From contig JAEZWW010000096.1 in assembly GCA_023442945.1 (NCBI GenBank), positions 1-37,805 on the forward strand: DNA of 37,805 bases, in the 5' to 3' direction. The translations under genes were made by a program, and so were the position numbers. The stretch's first letter is position 1. Each line of letters starts with the position of its first letter. This DNA is from Pseudomonadota bacterium (GTDB taxonomy: Bacteria; Pseudomonadota; Gammaproteobacteria; Burkholderiales; Burkholderiaceae_C). Shown piece by piece: positions 1-8,358 of the stretch. The notes beneath the pieces are model-generated. The model searched no databases. It was given only the letters and a program-made list of their open reading frames with translations, and was not told where the DNA came from.

Positions 1-903
1 GGACAGATCTTCGAACGATTCCAGTTCAGCCAGATTGATCCCCTCGGCCGTCTCCGTCTTCAGACTGAGAAACTTCAGCAAGGGAACGCCAGCAGCTGAA
101 GGCTCCGCGGCCGGCAGCTCGCCCTCCCCTGTGACCTTGGCGAAAACTTCGGTAGAGGCTTCCTTTCTCAGATGAATGTAGCGGCGACGTTCATGCGCCT
201 CGTAAGCGGTCACCACGCCTTCTGTCGGACCGATCTCCTGCACCCGTCCCCCGTGTATCCAGGCCGCGCGTTGGCACAGGCTGCGAACTTGGTAAAGGTT
301 GTGGGAGCAGAACAAAATGGTGGCCCCCTTGTCACGCAAGGCGAGGATCCGATCAAGGCTCTTCTTTTGGAAATGCATGTCACCAACGGACAAAGCCTCG
401 TCAACGATAAGCACCTCTGGCTCTACCGCCGTCGCGCCCGCAAACGCCAGCCTCATGAACATGCCGGACGAGTAGGTCTTGACCGGGCGCCGCAAGGACT
501 CATTGGACAGTTCGGAGAACGCCACGGCTTTGTCCACAAACTCGGCCATTGCACCGCCCTCCAGACCGTGCAGTGCGGCCATGAAGCGCATGTTGTCAAA
601 GCCTGATTCCTCTGGGTGGAATCCTGCCCCAAGCTCAAGCAACGCGGCCAGCCTGCCGACGCGCTCAACGGATCCGCTGGTGGGCCGAATCGTTCCGGCG
701 GCAATTTTTAGCAGCGTGCTCTTGCCGGCACCGTTCTCACCCACCAATCCAAACGTCTCGCCGGGTTGCACAGCAAAGTTGACGCCCGTCAAAGCGACAT
801 GCACGCGATGGCGTTGGCGCCGCGTCAGCATTTCCCACAGGCGGTCTTGGGGGCGCTCGAACACGGCATACGCTTTCTCTACGTCATGGAAACGCACGCT
901 CAT
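1..903 (-). CDS. wzt: Polysaccharide ABC exporter ATPase (Wzt-like), 3' end outside window
   Basis: The reading frame opens with an ATG at 903 and stays open for 301 codons to the window edge, so the C-terminus is missing. The product is the ATPase of an ABC-2 exporter that moves an undecaprenyl-linked glycan across the inner membrane. Visible motifs are Walker A GENGAGKST (near residue 55), the signature YSSGM and Walker B VLIVDEAL followed by a switch SHN. The first 30 residues resemble the short N-terminal extension of Wzt/TagH-type ATPases. After about residue 235 the chain leaves the nucleotide-binding domain and continues as a linker, so a Wzt-type C-terminal glycan-binding domain is possible but lies outside the window. 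It starts 3 bases after the permease stop, which implies one transcript. The family is sure; export of O-antigen rather than another glycan is inferred from the neighbouring glycosyltransferases. Confidence 0.93.
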   Translation of the reverse strand, partial: MSVRFHDVEKAYAVFERPQDRLWEMLTRRQRHRVHVALTGVNFAVQPGETFGLVGENGAGKSTLLKIAAGTIRPTSGSVERVGRLAALLELGAGFHPEESGFDNMRFMAALHGLEGGAMAEFVDKAVAFSELSNESLRRPVKTYSSGMFMRLAFAGATAVEPEVLIVDEALSVGDMHFQKKSLDRILALRDKGATILFCSHNLYQVRSLCQRAAWIHGGRVQEIGPTEGVVTAYEAHERRRYIHLRKEASTEVFAKVTGEGELPAAEPSAAGVPLLKFLSLKTETAEGINLAELESFEDLS

Positions 904-906
904 GGG

Positions 907-1728
907 TTAGAGCGCCTCCCCGAGCGCGGGCTTCATAGAACGGAAAAACCACCAGCCACCCAGGCCGAGTGCAAGCGTCCACGCCACCAGCGCCAAGAAG
1001 GTGCCGTTGGGCACTGGCAGACCCAGCACTGCGGCCTGAACCGAGAGTGTCAGACAGGCCACCGGATTTAAAAGATACCAAGCGTGGTACTTTTCGGGCA
1101 CCTGCGCCAGGGGATAGAGCACGGGCGTCAGATAGAACCACAGCTGGAGACCGAAAGCCACGATCGAGCCAACGTCGCGCCAGAGAAAGTGCGCCATTGA
1201 AAACAGCAGTGTCATCCCCACCGTCATGACCACCTGTGTGGCCACCAGGACCGGAATCCAAACCCAGCTCAGTCGCGGACCGACGCCCTGGATCACACAC
1301 AGCCCAAGCAGGATCACGTAGCCGATGACCATCGCCAGCAACGTGCCTCCGACGGCCACGGCGGGCAGTATTTCGGCAGGAATAGGCTGCTTGCGAAGAA
1401 AGTCCTCGTAGGCAACCAGGCTCCCGACGCCTCGCCCGATCGAATCTACGAACGGAAGCCAAACCGCCAGCCCCGCAAGGAGGTACAACAGATAGCCGTG
1501 GTTGGCCTCGATCCCTGGCACGCGTACCGCAAGCACCAGACCAAAAAGCACGTAGAAGATCGCGAGCGTCGCCAAGGGCTGCACGACCGCCCACGCGACG
1601 CCTAACACAGAACCCGCGTATCGGGTCTTGAACTCTCGCGCGAGCCAATAGCGCCAGAGCACCCACAGTTCGCGCGACCGCGACTTCCCGGCGCGCGCCT
1701 GATCCGATGCCGTTGCAATTGGGTTCAT
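907..1728 (-). CDS. wzm: Polysaccharide ABC exporter permease (Wzm-like)
   Basis: A 273-residue inner-membrane protein of the ABC-2 permease family. It has a basic N-terminal segment (REFKTRYAGSVLG, the usual amphipathic stretch before the first helix) and about six hydrophobic segments. The length and the pairing with the ATPase 3 bases downstream match Wzm/RfbA/KpsM-type exporters of ABC-dependent O-antigen or capsule pathways. The start at 1728 is the first ATG and puts the basic segment in the cytoplasm. A gap of only 28 bases separates it from the tandem glycosyltransferase upstream, so it is probably co-transcribed. A longer overlapping frame on the same strand (884-1741) lacks membrane segments and is a shadow. 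Confidence 0.92.
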   Translation of the reverse strand: MNPIATASDQARAGKSRSRELWVLWRYWLAREFKTRYAGSVLGVAWAVVQPLATLAIFYVLFGLVLAVRVPGIEANHGYLLYLLAGLAVWLPFVDSIGRGVGSLVAYEDFLRKQPIPAEILPAVAVGGTLLAMVIGYVILLGLCVIQGVGPRLSWVWIPVLVATQVVMTVGMTLLFSMAHFLWRDVGSIVAFGLQLWFYLTPVLYPLAQVPEKYHAWYLLNPVACLTLSVQAAVLGLPVPNGTFLALVAWTLALGLGGWWFFRSMKPALGEAL

Positions 1729-1756
1729 GACGGCACCTCACTCATGAACGAAACGA

Positions 1757-4111
1757 TCAGGCCATGCACGCGGGGGACTCTCGCGCGGCGATCAGGCCTT
1801 TTTCGAAATCTTCCACGACCTGACCCCAGTGTTGCGTCTTGGCAAAGCGTTCTGCGCGGGCAATAAGCGCTTCCCGCATCGCGTCATCGGTCAGCGCGGT
1901 GCAAATAGCCTCTGCCAACGCTTCCGGCGTTGGGTCGCACAACATGGCAATCTCATCGGTCAAAAGCCATTCCACGTTGGGACCGCGGTTCGACACCACG
2001 GCGCATCGACAGGCCATCAGCTCCAGTGGCAGCAGAGACAGATTGGTCATCGATAAGACCAAGGCCACATCACACTGCGCATACAGGTCCGGCAGCTCAT
2101 CCAACCGGAGCGTTCCCGCCGCCAGATGAGGGAAGGGAATTTCGTAGCTGGAGGTATCCCATCCAGCAAGAATGAAATGGGTCGACGGCAGCGCCTTATG
2201 CACCAGATCAAGCACCATCAGCCCTAGTTCGAAAGCGCGGCGAGCCGTCGGCGGTCGCGCATAGAAAAAGACACGCCGAATCTCCGGTTCACGCCGAGGG
2301 ATGGGATGGTAGCGCTCATGCTCGACACCAAACCCTACCGGCAAAGTCCGCATGCCATACTCTGCGGCCAGTTTTTCTGCCAACCACTCACCCACCACAA
2401 TACCCGAAAAGCCAAAGCGGTAAGTATTTTCAGAAAAAGTCGCCTCACTTCCGAGAGAATAGAAATATGGCTCGTAGTCTTGAATAAAATACAGCTTCTT
2501 CGCAGTCGACGAAATTCTTTTTGCGTAATACGCAGTCTGCCAACTGGTGGCAATCACGAATTCAGCAGAAGGAACGGACATTCCCTCCATCAAGATCTCA
2601 GCGCGAAGCGGGAAAAAACCCTCGACAATATCCCGCCGCGCACTCTCTACGTCATCATGAATACCCGGGCCGACAATCAATACGGCAGAACTATACCCCT
2701 TAGACTCCAAGTAGAATATAGTCCGAAATATATTCAAATGCCCACCTGATCCCAAATTGAAATCAGGAATAACCCACAATATACTACCTACCTCCGGCGA
2801 TCCAATGACAGGGATTTCAGATTTATTTAAAATGAAATCATAGTTCTTTAGGACTTTGGCCTGAGGCTTCCCGGCCAGGCGCCGCTGGTTATCGTTGGGA
2901 GGCAGCTCACGTGCCGCAATCAGGCCCTTTTCAAATGCTGCCGCAGCATTTTCCCAGTGCTGCATCTTCGCGAAGTGCTCCGCGCGGTCAATCAACTCCA
3001 ATCGTTTGGAGTCATTCACCAATGCTTCACACACCGCTTCGGCCAACGCTTCCGGCGTTGATTCACACAGCATGGCGATGTCGGCGTTGAGCAGCCATTC
3101 GACATTGTCACCACGGTTCGACACCACCGCGCATCGACACGCCATCAATTCCAGCGGCATCAAGGAAAGATTGGTCAGTGACAAAACAAGCGCCACGTCG
3201 CATTGAGCGTACACATCCGGCAACTCATCCACCCGGACCGTACCAGCCGCCAAATGAGGAAAAGGGATCGCGTAGTTGGATGTGTCCCACCCCGCAAGAA
3301 TAAATTCCGTGGATGGCAAAGCTTTATGCACCAAATTCAGCACCATCACGCCGAGCTCGAAAGCGCGACGCGCGGTGGGAGGTCGCGCATAAAAGAATAC
3401 GCGACGTCTTTCAGGCTCTCGCCGAGGAATGCGATGATAGCGCTCGTGCTCCACGCCGAATCCTATCGGCAGGGTTTGCATCCCATATTCCTTGGCCAAC
3501 CTGCTCGCGAGCCAATTGCCGGCAGTAATACCAAAAAAATCAAACCGGTACGTATTTTCCGAAAATATATATTCACTCCCCATTGCACAAAAGTATGGCT
3601 CGTAATCTTGCACGAAATACAATTTCCGTGTCGACGACGCGATTCTTCTTGCGTAATAAGCGGTGTGCCAACTTGTAGCCACAACAAATTCTGTCGCGAC
3701 GATTTCATCATTTTCCAACAGGACTTCAGCACGCAGCGGAAAGAAGTGCTCAACGATGTCCTGTTTGGCGCTTTCCGCGCTCACGTGCACGCCCGGGCCC
3801 ACGATCAGTATCGTGGACTCATAGCCTTTTGACTCCAGGTGATGAACGATTCTAAAGATCGTGGTATGCCCACCTGACCCGACGTTGAAATCTGGAATTA
3901 TCCAAAGCAGAGTATTGGGCTTCGGCGTTCCCGCCGTCGGTATTTCAGACGTACTTAAAACAAAATCATATTGCTTCAAGACCTCGACGCCCCGCCACTG
4001 TCCCGGACCAGACCTCAAACGTCGGACGATCATGCGCAAGGTGCGCAAGATGCCGTCTCGCTTCACCAGATCGCGAATCTGCCTCGCTCGATAAAGAGCC
4101 ACCTGGAACAT
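1757..4111 (-). CDS. Tandem two-unit WsaF-like glycosyltransferase
   Basis: A 784-residue protein consisting of a short basic N-terminus (1-42) and two homologous GT-B units. Unit 1 spans about residues 43-405 and unit 2 about 419-781, offset by a constant 376 residues. Each unit carries IPDFN-GSGGH near its start, a middle block ATSW-TAYYA-RI, the block GFGVEHERYH-IPRREPE with FFYARPPTARRAFELG, and a C-terminal PLELMACRCAVVSNRG with the E-x7-type donor-site region. The motifs resemble the WsaF family of rhamnosyltransferases from S-layer glycan synthesis, whose members are normally one unit long. Both units keep the recognisable motifs, so two active sites are likely. Transfer of two sugars, perhaps rhamnose from the nearby rml pathway, is inference. 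The N-terminal half of each unit is AT-rich and the C-terminal half GC-rich, unlike the neighbouring genes. It begins 3 bases after the GT2 gene. Confidence 0.85.
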   Translation of the reverse strand: MFQVALYRARQIRDLVKRDGILRTLRMIVRRLRSGPGQWRGVEVLKQYDFVLSTSEIPTAGTPKPNTLLWIIPDFNVGSGGHTTIFRIVHHLESKGYESTILIVGPGVHVSAESAKQDIVEHFFPLRAEVLLENDEIVATEFVVATSWHTAYYARRIASSTRKLYFVQDYEPYFCAMGSEYIFSENTYRFDFFGITAGNWLASRLAKEYGMQTLPIGFGVEHERYHRIPRREPERRRVFFYARPPTARRAFELGVMVLNLVHKALPSTEFILAGWDTSNYAIPFPHLAAGTVRVDELPDVYAQCDVALVLSLTNLSLMPLELMACRCAVVSNRGDNVEWLLNADIAMLCESTPEALAEAVCEALVNDSKRLELIDRAEHFAKMQHWENAAAAFEKGLIAARELPPNDNQRRLAGKPQAKVLKNYDFILNKSEIPVIGSPEVGSILWVIPDFNLGSGGHLNIFRTIFYLESKGYSSAVLIVGPGIHDDVESARRDIVEGFFPLRAEILMEGMSVPSAEFVIATSWQTAYYAKRISSTAKKLYFIQDYEPYFYSLGSEATFSENTYRFGFSGIVVGEWLAEKLAAEYGMRTLPVGFGVEHERYHPIPRREPEIRRVFFYARPPTARRAFELGLMVLDLVHKALPSTHFILAGWDTSSYEIPFPHLAAGTLRLDELPDLYAQCDVALVLSMTNLSLLPLELMACRCAVVSNRGPNVEWLLTDEIAMLCDPTPEALAEAICTALTDDAMREALIARAERFAKTQHWGQVVEDFEKGLIAARESPACMA
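1769..3985 (-). repeat. Coding tandem duplication, two units with 1128-bp period
   Basis: The two halves of the WsaF-like gene (about 2897-3985 and 1769-2857) align along their whole length with a constant offset of 376 codons. The DNA copies differ at many third positions while the protein blocks stay nearly the same, as around 1935-2375 compared with 3061-3500. This points to an old duplication held by selection rather than a recent one or an assembly artefact. Confidence 0.88.
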
Positions 4112-4114
4112 GAT

Positions 4115-5092
4115 TTAAGCTGAGCCTTTCGTCTGCATCTGCTGATCACGTGACACTAGGCGCTGAACCCACGCTGGCAACGACTGGTGTCGCGTACCGA
4201 GCAGCTGACCAGTTGTTCTGGCCAACTCAATCCCGCCCATATACACCGAATTTTTGAGCAGGCTCCAGCCTCGCACACCGGCTTGCTTCAACCATAAATA
4301 ATCCCGGCGAGCCAATCCGACGGATGAGCGTAGCGCGCTCGGCAAAGCAGATTGCATTTGGTAACCAAAATACCGCTCAAATGAACGAGCCTCGTCAAAA
4401 TTTCGCTGAAAGGTTTCCCAAACACCAAAATCGTGAGAATGAAAAACCACCGCTTCCGGCACAAACGCTTTCGAGTAACCCGCTGAAATAGCTTCGAGCG
4501 CCCAAGTCTGATCCTCAGCAAACGCAACCTCCGGAAGCGGCAATTTCTCCCATACCGCCCGACGAATACAAGAATTGTTGCTCGAGAAGAAATGCAGGTA
4601 TTGACGATAACCTTCGTCAATCTTGAATCTCGCCTCGTCGTCCATTCGAGTCAATGTCAGCTCCGCTCCAAACCCAGCAAAATGGGTAGCCAGTTCGCGA
4701 TGGGTGATGTGTCTAGCCTCGGGATAAGCACGGTGCGGGCCGAACGCGCCCGCAACCGACGGCTCCGCGTCGCAACCCTCTACCAGGCTGAGCAACCAAT
4801 GGTCGGAAGCAGGTTTGGCGTCCTGAGTCAGAAACACCAAAAACTCTCCCTTGGACTTGGCCGCCAGTGCATTGCGCGTCCGCCCATGACCAAACTCATT
4901 GGGCGGGATCGTGGCGACTTCCACGCCTTTCGAGCGGGCCAGCTCGACGGAGCCGTCGGTAGAGCCGGAATCCACGATCAGAACCTCGAAAGGCCAAGGC
5001 GCTTTCTGACCCAGAATCGCGTCTAGAACGTCACCCAGCAGAGGACCACCGTTCTTAACCGGGATGAGCACCGACGCGCGGGGCTGATTCAT
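4115..5092 (-). CDS. Family 2 glycosyltransferase
   Basis: A 325-residue cytoplasmic GT-A enzyme. The N-terminus ASVLIPVKNGG, then VLIVDSGSTDGS and the acidic motif LTQDAKP (near residue 90) give the nucleotide-sugar and metal site of GT2. The following FFSSNNSCIRRAVWEKLPLPEVAFAED stretch is typical of rhamnosyltransferase-like members in O-antigen clusters. It lacks membrane helices. The start ATG at 5092 is the first in frame and gives the full Rossmann-like N-terminus. Part of it (about 4240-4620) is AT-richer than the rest of the window, like the tandem transferase downstream. The donor and acceptor cannot be read from the sequence. Confidence 0.9.
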   Translation of the reverse strand: MNQPRASVLIPVKNGGPLLGDVLDAILGQKAPWPFEVLIVDSGSTDGSVELARSKGVEVATIPPNEFGHGRTRNALAAKSKGEFLVFLTQDAKPASDHWLLSLVEGCDAEPSVAGAFGPHRAYPEARHITHRELATHFAGFGAELTLTRMDDEARFKIDEGYRQYLHFFSSNNSCIRRAVWEKLPLPEVAFAEDQTWALEAISAGYSKAFVPEAVVFHSHDFGVWETFQRNFDEARSFERYFGYQMQSALPSALRSSVGLARRDYLWLKQAGVRGWSLLKNSVYMGGIELARTTGQLLGTRHQSLPAWVQRLVSRDQQMQTKGSA

Positions 5093-5161
5093 ACTGACTT
5101 TCTTTCCACGTCGACAGCGCCGTACACCTTCGCTATCTTGAACTCTGCTCCCGCGTGCAGA

Positions 5162-6106
5162 CTACTTGGCTACCTTTGGCGGCGCGGAAGCTCCTGACGC
5201 CGGCCTGGGCGGGATTTTGAACAAGGCCTTAATTGCATCGTTGTTAAAAGTCACGCCATATTGCTTGAAAAGCTTCTCGTTAAGCTTTTTGTTTTCTTGC
5301 TCTCGGCAGAAGACCACTTGTCGATTGGCAGCCGACGCTTGAACCTCATCCCACTTCATGACGCGCGGATCACGCTTCTCGCCAATCAGGAAGAGGTACC
5401 CGAAGTCACCATCTCGAACGGGACCCACCATTTCTCCTGCTTTGGCACCGCCTAGGGCCTTCATGATGCTGACGTCACCGGTCAGGTTGACCCAGCCGAG
5501 GTCACCCTGCGGCTCCATCCGGTAGAGCTTGGCCGCCTTGTCCGCCGCCTGTTCAAATTTGACACTGCCCTTGGCTATGCCTTGTGCTTGATCCATCAAC
5601 CAAGCCATGGATGGCACGCCATCCACTTTTTCTGCCGTCGGCAACATGATACGAGCCAGTCGCGCACTGGCAGGCACGGTGAAAGCCTCTGGGTGATCAT
5701 CATAGAACTTTCGGGCAGCCGCTGGACCGTCTGGCTTCGGGCAGTTCTGGACCAATTTTTGGTAGATGCCGTGCCCGTAGGTGTCGTCGAAGCGCTGAGG
5801 CTCGGAGCCTCCGCGATTGGGCTCCTTCATGCGCAATCCTTCCAACACAAGGACGCGCGTCATCAGCATTTCGCGCAAGGCACTTTCAGCTCCCCAGAAG
5901 TTCCTGGCCATCGGCTTCAAGTCCGCGCGACGAGCCAAATAGGTTTCAAAATCCTTATCGGAAACAGTCTCACCATTGGACAGTTTGGCGAGCGGTTCGC
6001 CGGCTGCCCACGCACCCGAGGACGCACAAGCGAGCACACTCAATACGATCGACTGGACGAGACGCCGGCCAGCGGCCGCCGTGACTCCGAAGGACTTCAT
6101 CGCCAT
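5162..6106 (-). CDS. Periplasmic PpiC/SurA-type peptidyl-prolyl isomerase
   Basis: A 314-residue exported protein. I chose the ATG at 6106 over one 30 bases upstream because GGAGAAG lies just before it and it begins 2 bases after the preceding stop. The N-terminus is a signal peptide, MAMKSFG followed by a hydrophobic stretch ending in GAWA, with mature chain from about residue 36. Residues about 40-125 form a helical SurA-N-like part. A parvulin domain follows at about 140-255, with ARLARIML, GDLGWV and GEMVGPVRDGDFGYLFLIGEKR. The C-terminus is Pro/Ala-rich. Periplasmic foldases of this type assist outer-membrane or secreted proteins and also occur in exopolysaccharide loci (EpsD-like). Its place between an exported protein and a glycan exporter suggests a dedicated client, which is inference. 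Confidence 0.85.
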   Translation of the reverse strand: MAMKSFGVTAAAGRRLVQSIVLSVLACASSGAWAAGEPLAKLSNGETVSDKDFETYLARRADLKPMARNFWGAESALREMLMTRVLVLEGLRMKEPNRGGSEPQRFDDTYGHGIYQKLVQNCPKPDGPAAARKFYDDHPEAFTVPASARLARIMLPTAEKVDGVPSMAWLMDQAQGIAKGSVKFEQAADKAAKLYRMEPQGDLGWVNLTGDVSIMKALGGAKAGEMVGPVRDGDFGYLFLIGEKRDPRVMKWDEVQASAANRQVVFCREQENKKLNEKLFKQYGVTFNNDAIKALFKIPPRPASGASAPPKVAK

Positions 6107-6108
6107 AT

Positions 6109-7209
6109 TTACAACTTCTCCAATGCACGGTCCCAAAGCGGCCCGTAATAAACATCCGCCAACTTGCCGGCAGAATTGAGGACTAAAAGGTCAAGCTGGC
6201 CATCGGCGTCTAGGTCGATGAGCTGCAACTCTGTGGGAAAGCCACTGGTACGCAACCAACGGGTTTCGGTAACCTTGCCTGCCTCATCAAGTCGCTGTAG
6301 GAACAGGGAGTTTGACTCCCCCCAGATTACGACATCGTCAGAAACTGGCGCGACGGATACTGCGCCCGTTAGGGGTGAATCAAGGTACTGGAGTTCCCCA
6401 GAGTCCATGTTGAGTCGCGCGTTTTTCCCGCCCACTTCCAGGGCAACGTAAACCCATTTCCCCGAAGGGGAAGGCCGGGCCTGGCGAGCCACAGCGTTGA
6501 ATCGTGCCAGCTCTGTTGGCGCAGCGGTCCAGTCCTTGGCACTCACATACATGAGCTTCTTGTCGTCCAGGCACGCAGCCACCACCCCCTTGCCAGCGCC
6601 CTTGGGGGCGCGCTGGACCAGAGCGGGATGCCACGGCGCTTCACACCAACGGACGCTGGAGACACGCGCTTCCTTTGCTCCCAGCTGCCACTGCGCCATC
6701 ACAACATCTTTGCCACTGTACGGCGTGGCCATCAGCATGAACGCGCCCTTGTTTTGCTCGAGCACCACGACGTCACGCGGCGGAAATCCCACCGTCAACT
6801 TCGTTTGGCGAACGAGGCGACCGCCGTCGATCCTGAAGATATCCAGCGCATGGTCTCGCTCAACGGCCGCGACGACCCAGTCCTCGGTCAACCACTTAGC
6901 CGAGTCTGGATGGTAGGCCAGGGGCTGGCGATCCACCTCTGCGACCGATCGCCCCTTGAATTGGTGCAACACCAGCTGACCCGCCTCATGCTCCACCATT
7001 ACCAACTTGCAGCCATCGGATGTGCAGCGCGCTTCGCCGCCCCATGCGGCGGGCGCAGCGAAGGTGATGCGCTCCGGACCTTGGGCAGCAGGCTGGCTTG
7101 GAGTGACAGGCGCATCGGGAATCGGCGCTGCGCTCTGACAAGCCGACAAGAGGGCCATCAGCCCAAGCACACTGGTCGCATGAACGAGTTTGACCGACCT
7201 TCCGAACAT
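6109..7209 (-). CDS. Lipoprotein with propeller-like body and FG-GAP-like C-terminus
   Basis: I placed the start at the ATG at 7209, where TGGAGTG precedes it; an in-frame ATG 24 bases upstream has no such site. That gives 366 residues with a lipoprotein signal peptide whose lipobox LLSAC puts the lipidated cysteine at residue 24. The body is a series of short hydrophobic strands spaced as in a beta-propeller. A stretch near the C-terminus, DLDADGQLDLLVLNSAG, resembles the calcium-binding FG-GAP/VCBS repeat. Two nearby cysteines (CTSDGC, near residues 61-66) could form a disulfide. I do not recognise a named family. The gene starts only 28 bases after the T-run of a strong terminator, so it may rely on read-through. 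A role as an envelope scaffold next to the PpiC-type foldase is a guess. Confidence 0.72.
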   Translation of the reverse strand: MFGRSVKLVHATSVLGLMALLSACQSAAPIPDAPVTPSQPAAQGPERITFAAPAAWGGEARCTSDGCKLVMVEHEAGQLVLHQFKGRSVAEVDRQPLAYHPDSAKWLTEDWVVAAVERDHALDIFRIDGGRLVRQTKLTVGFPPRDVVVLEQNKGAFMLMATPYSGKDVVMAQWQLGAKEARVSSVRWCEAPWHPALVQRAPKGAGKGVVAACLDDKKLMYVSAKDWTAAPTELARFNAVARQARPSPSGKWVYVALEVGGKNARLNMDSGELQYLDSPLTGAVSVAPVSDDVVIWGESNSLFLQRLDEAGKVTETRWLRTSGFPTELQLIDLDADGQLDLLVLNSAGKLADVYYGPLWDRALEKL

Positions 7210-7237
7210 GTCACTCCAATAGATCGCGGACACCGCA

Positions 7238-7263
7238 AATAAAAAAAGCGCCTGAAGGCGCTT
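7238..7263 (-). terminator. Rho-independent terminator after the exported-protein gene
   Basis: On the minus strand a perfect 7-bp GC-rich stem (AAGCGCC, loop TTCA, GGCGCTT) is followed at once by a run of seven or more T residues. It lies about 100 bases after the stop of the 7365-8276 gene and just upstream of the lipoprotein gene. Confidence 0.88.
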
Positions 7264-7270
7264 AAGGGGC

Positions 7271-7357
7271 GCTTCGGCAAATCGTTAGATTCTAACGCCT
7301 GCCGAAGCTGCTCTCTCGTTCGGACCGAGCCAAAAAGCCAGCCCGAACATCGAGAGA
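7271..7357 (-). other. Structured 3' UTR with two extra hairpins
   Basis: Between the stop at 7365 and the terminator two further stem-loops can be drawn. The outer pair GCTTCGGCA/TGCCGAAGC (7271-7279 with 7300-7308) encloses a second perfect pair, CGTTAGA/TCTAACG (7283-7289 with 7291-7297). Closer to the stop, TCTCTCG and TTCGG (7312-7323) pair with CCGAA and CGAGAGA (7343-7357) around a 3-base bulge. With the terminator this makes almost the whole 3' UTR foldable, as in long-lived mRNAs or 3'-end-derived small RNAs. Confidence 0.6.
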
Positions 7358-7364
7358 TAAGGGC

Positions 7365-8276
7365 TTAGCGGTGCGCGCCCAGAACAGTCTGCACAGCGCC
7401 GAAAGCCGGCGAGGAGATCACGCTGTACGTGAACACCGAACCACCCAGGGTCACCAGATCTTGGCCAGTAGCGCCAGGGAAGTCGCCCGGGGTCGCGACC
7501 GGATTCCAGTCCAGGAAACCGTCCACGAACTCGGTCGGACGACCGGGGATGGTTTCGGGATTGAACCAGTCCAATTCAGCATGGTTCAGCTTGAAGTTCA
7601 CCGAGCGACGGTTCTGCTTGTCGTCGTACATGAACACGGTGTGCGTACCGCGCTGGTCACCCGTCGACCACACCACGATAGCGGTGTCGTTACCGCCAGC
7701 AGCGTTGTCGATGAAATAACGCATGCTGAAGGTCTGAGGCAGCTCGGCTGCGCCGCCCACCAGAGTCAGACTGTCAGGACCCATCAGCGACACGTTGTCG
7801 GTGAAGGTCAGCGGGCCGTCGATCACGGGCGTGAAAGCCACGTCCTTAGCAACCGGATCCACGTAGAAAGCGTTACCAGCAATCAGGCCATTGCCGGGGC
7901 CAACTTGGTTCGTGGGGCATTGAGCAGGCGCGGAACCAGTCACGGTAGCACCCGTCGCAAACACCAGGTAACCACGCAGGTTGTCCATGCCTTGACCAGC
8001 TTTAGCCGACCACACGAAGGGCTCGTAGTCCTTGTCGGTCATGTAGAAGCAGCCGTCGGCCACGTGGTTGGACTCTTGATCGAAGAACGTCCAGTACACC
8101 GGCACGGTGGCGCCAGACTGGTTAATGATACCGACGGCGGTGGTTGCGCCAGTAGCGTCCTTAACGACGTTCGGCACCACGAAACCGTTGGTGAACGTGC
8201 CGGAAGTGTAGGCATTGGCCACGCCAGCGCCCAGCACTGCCGCAACTGCAATGGCCGACATTGCAAATTTTTTCAT
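7365..8276 (-). CDS. Exported protein of unknown family, possible surface protein
   Basis: 303 residues from the ATG at 8276; GAGGA stands 9 bases upstream, whereas the frame's earlier ATG at 8333 has no ribosome site and spoils the signal peptide. MKKFAMSAIAVAAVLGAGVANA is a clear signal peptide with an AxA cleavage site, giving a mature protein of about 281 residues. The mature chain is rich in Gly, Thr, Val, Asp and aromatic residues, predicted mostly beta. It has only two cysteines (in DGCFYM and AQCPTN), so one disulfide is possible. It contains blocks such as VYWTFFDQES and TAIVVWSTGDQRGTHT. I recognise no family. The clean ribosome site, candidate promoter, folded 3' UTR and own terminator suggest a strongly expressed single-gene transcript. 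Its place straight after the T2SS operon makes it a candidate T2SS substrate or surface-coat protein, which is inference. Confidence 0.75.
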   Translation of the reverse strand: MKKFAMSAIAVAAVLGAGVANAYTSGTFTNGFVVPNVVKDATGATTAVGIINQSGATVPVYWTFFDQESNHVADGCFYMTDKDYEPFVWSAKAGQGMDNLRGYLVFATGATVTGSAPAQCPTNQVGPGNGLIAGNAFYVDPVAKDVAFTPVIDGPLTFTDNVSLMGPDSLTLVGGAAELPQTFSMRYFIDNAAGGNDTAIVVWSTGDQRGTHTVFMYDDKQNRRSVNFKLNHAELDWFNPETIPGRPTEFVDGFLDWNPVATPGDFPGATGQDLVTLGGSVFTYSVISSPAFGAVQTVLGAHR

Positions 8277-8358
8277 CTCTAAGGTCCTCAGAAAATTAAA
8301 AGAAGCGCCCCAAAAGTGGGTACCACAGCCCATCCGTCACTCCGTTTGGGTTGCAGTC

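Noticed and set aside
884..1741. 285-codon minus-strand frame overlapping wzm
   Set aside because: It lacks membrane segments and is Arg/Gly-rich; the 907-1728 frame has the permease pattern.
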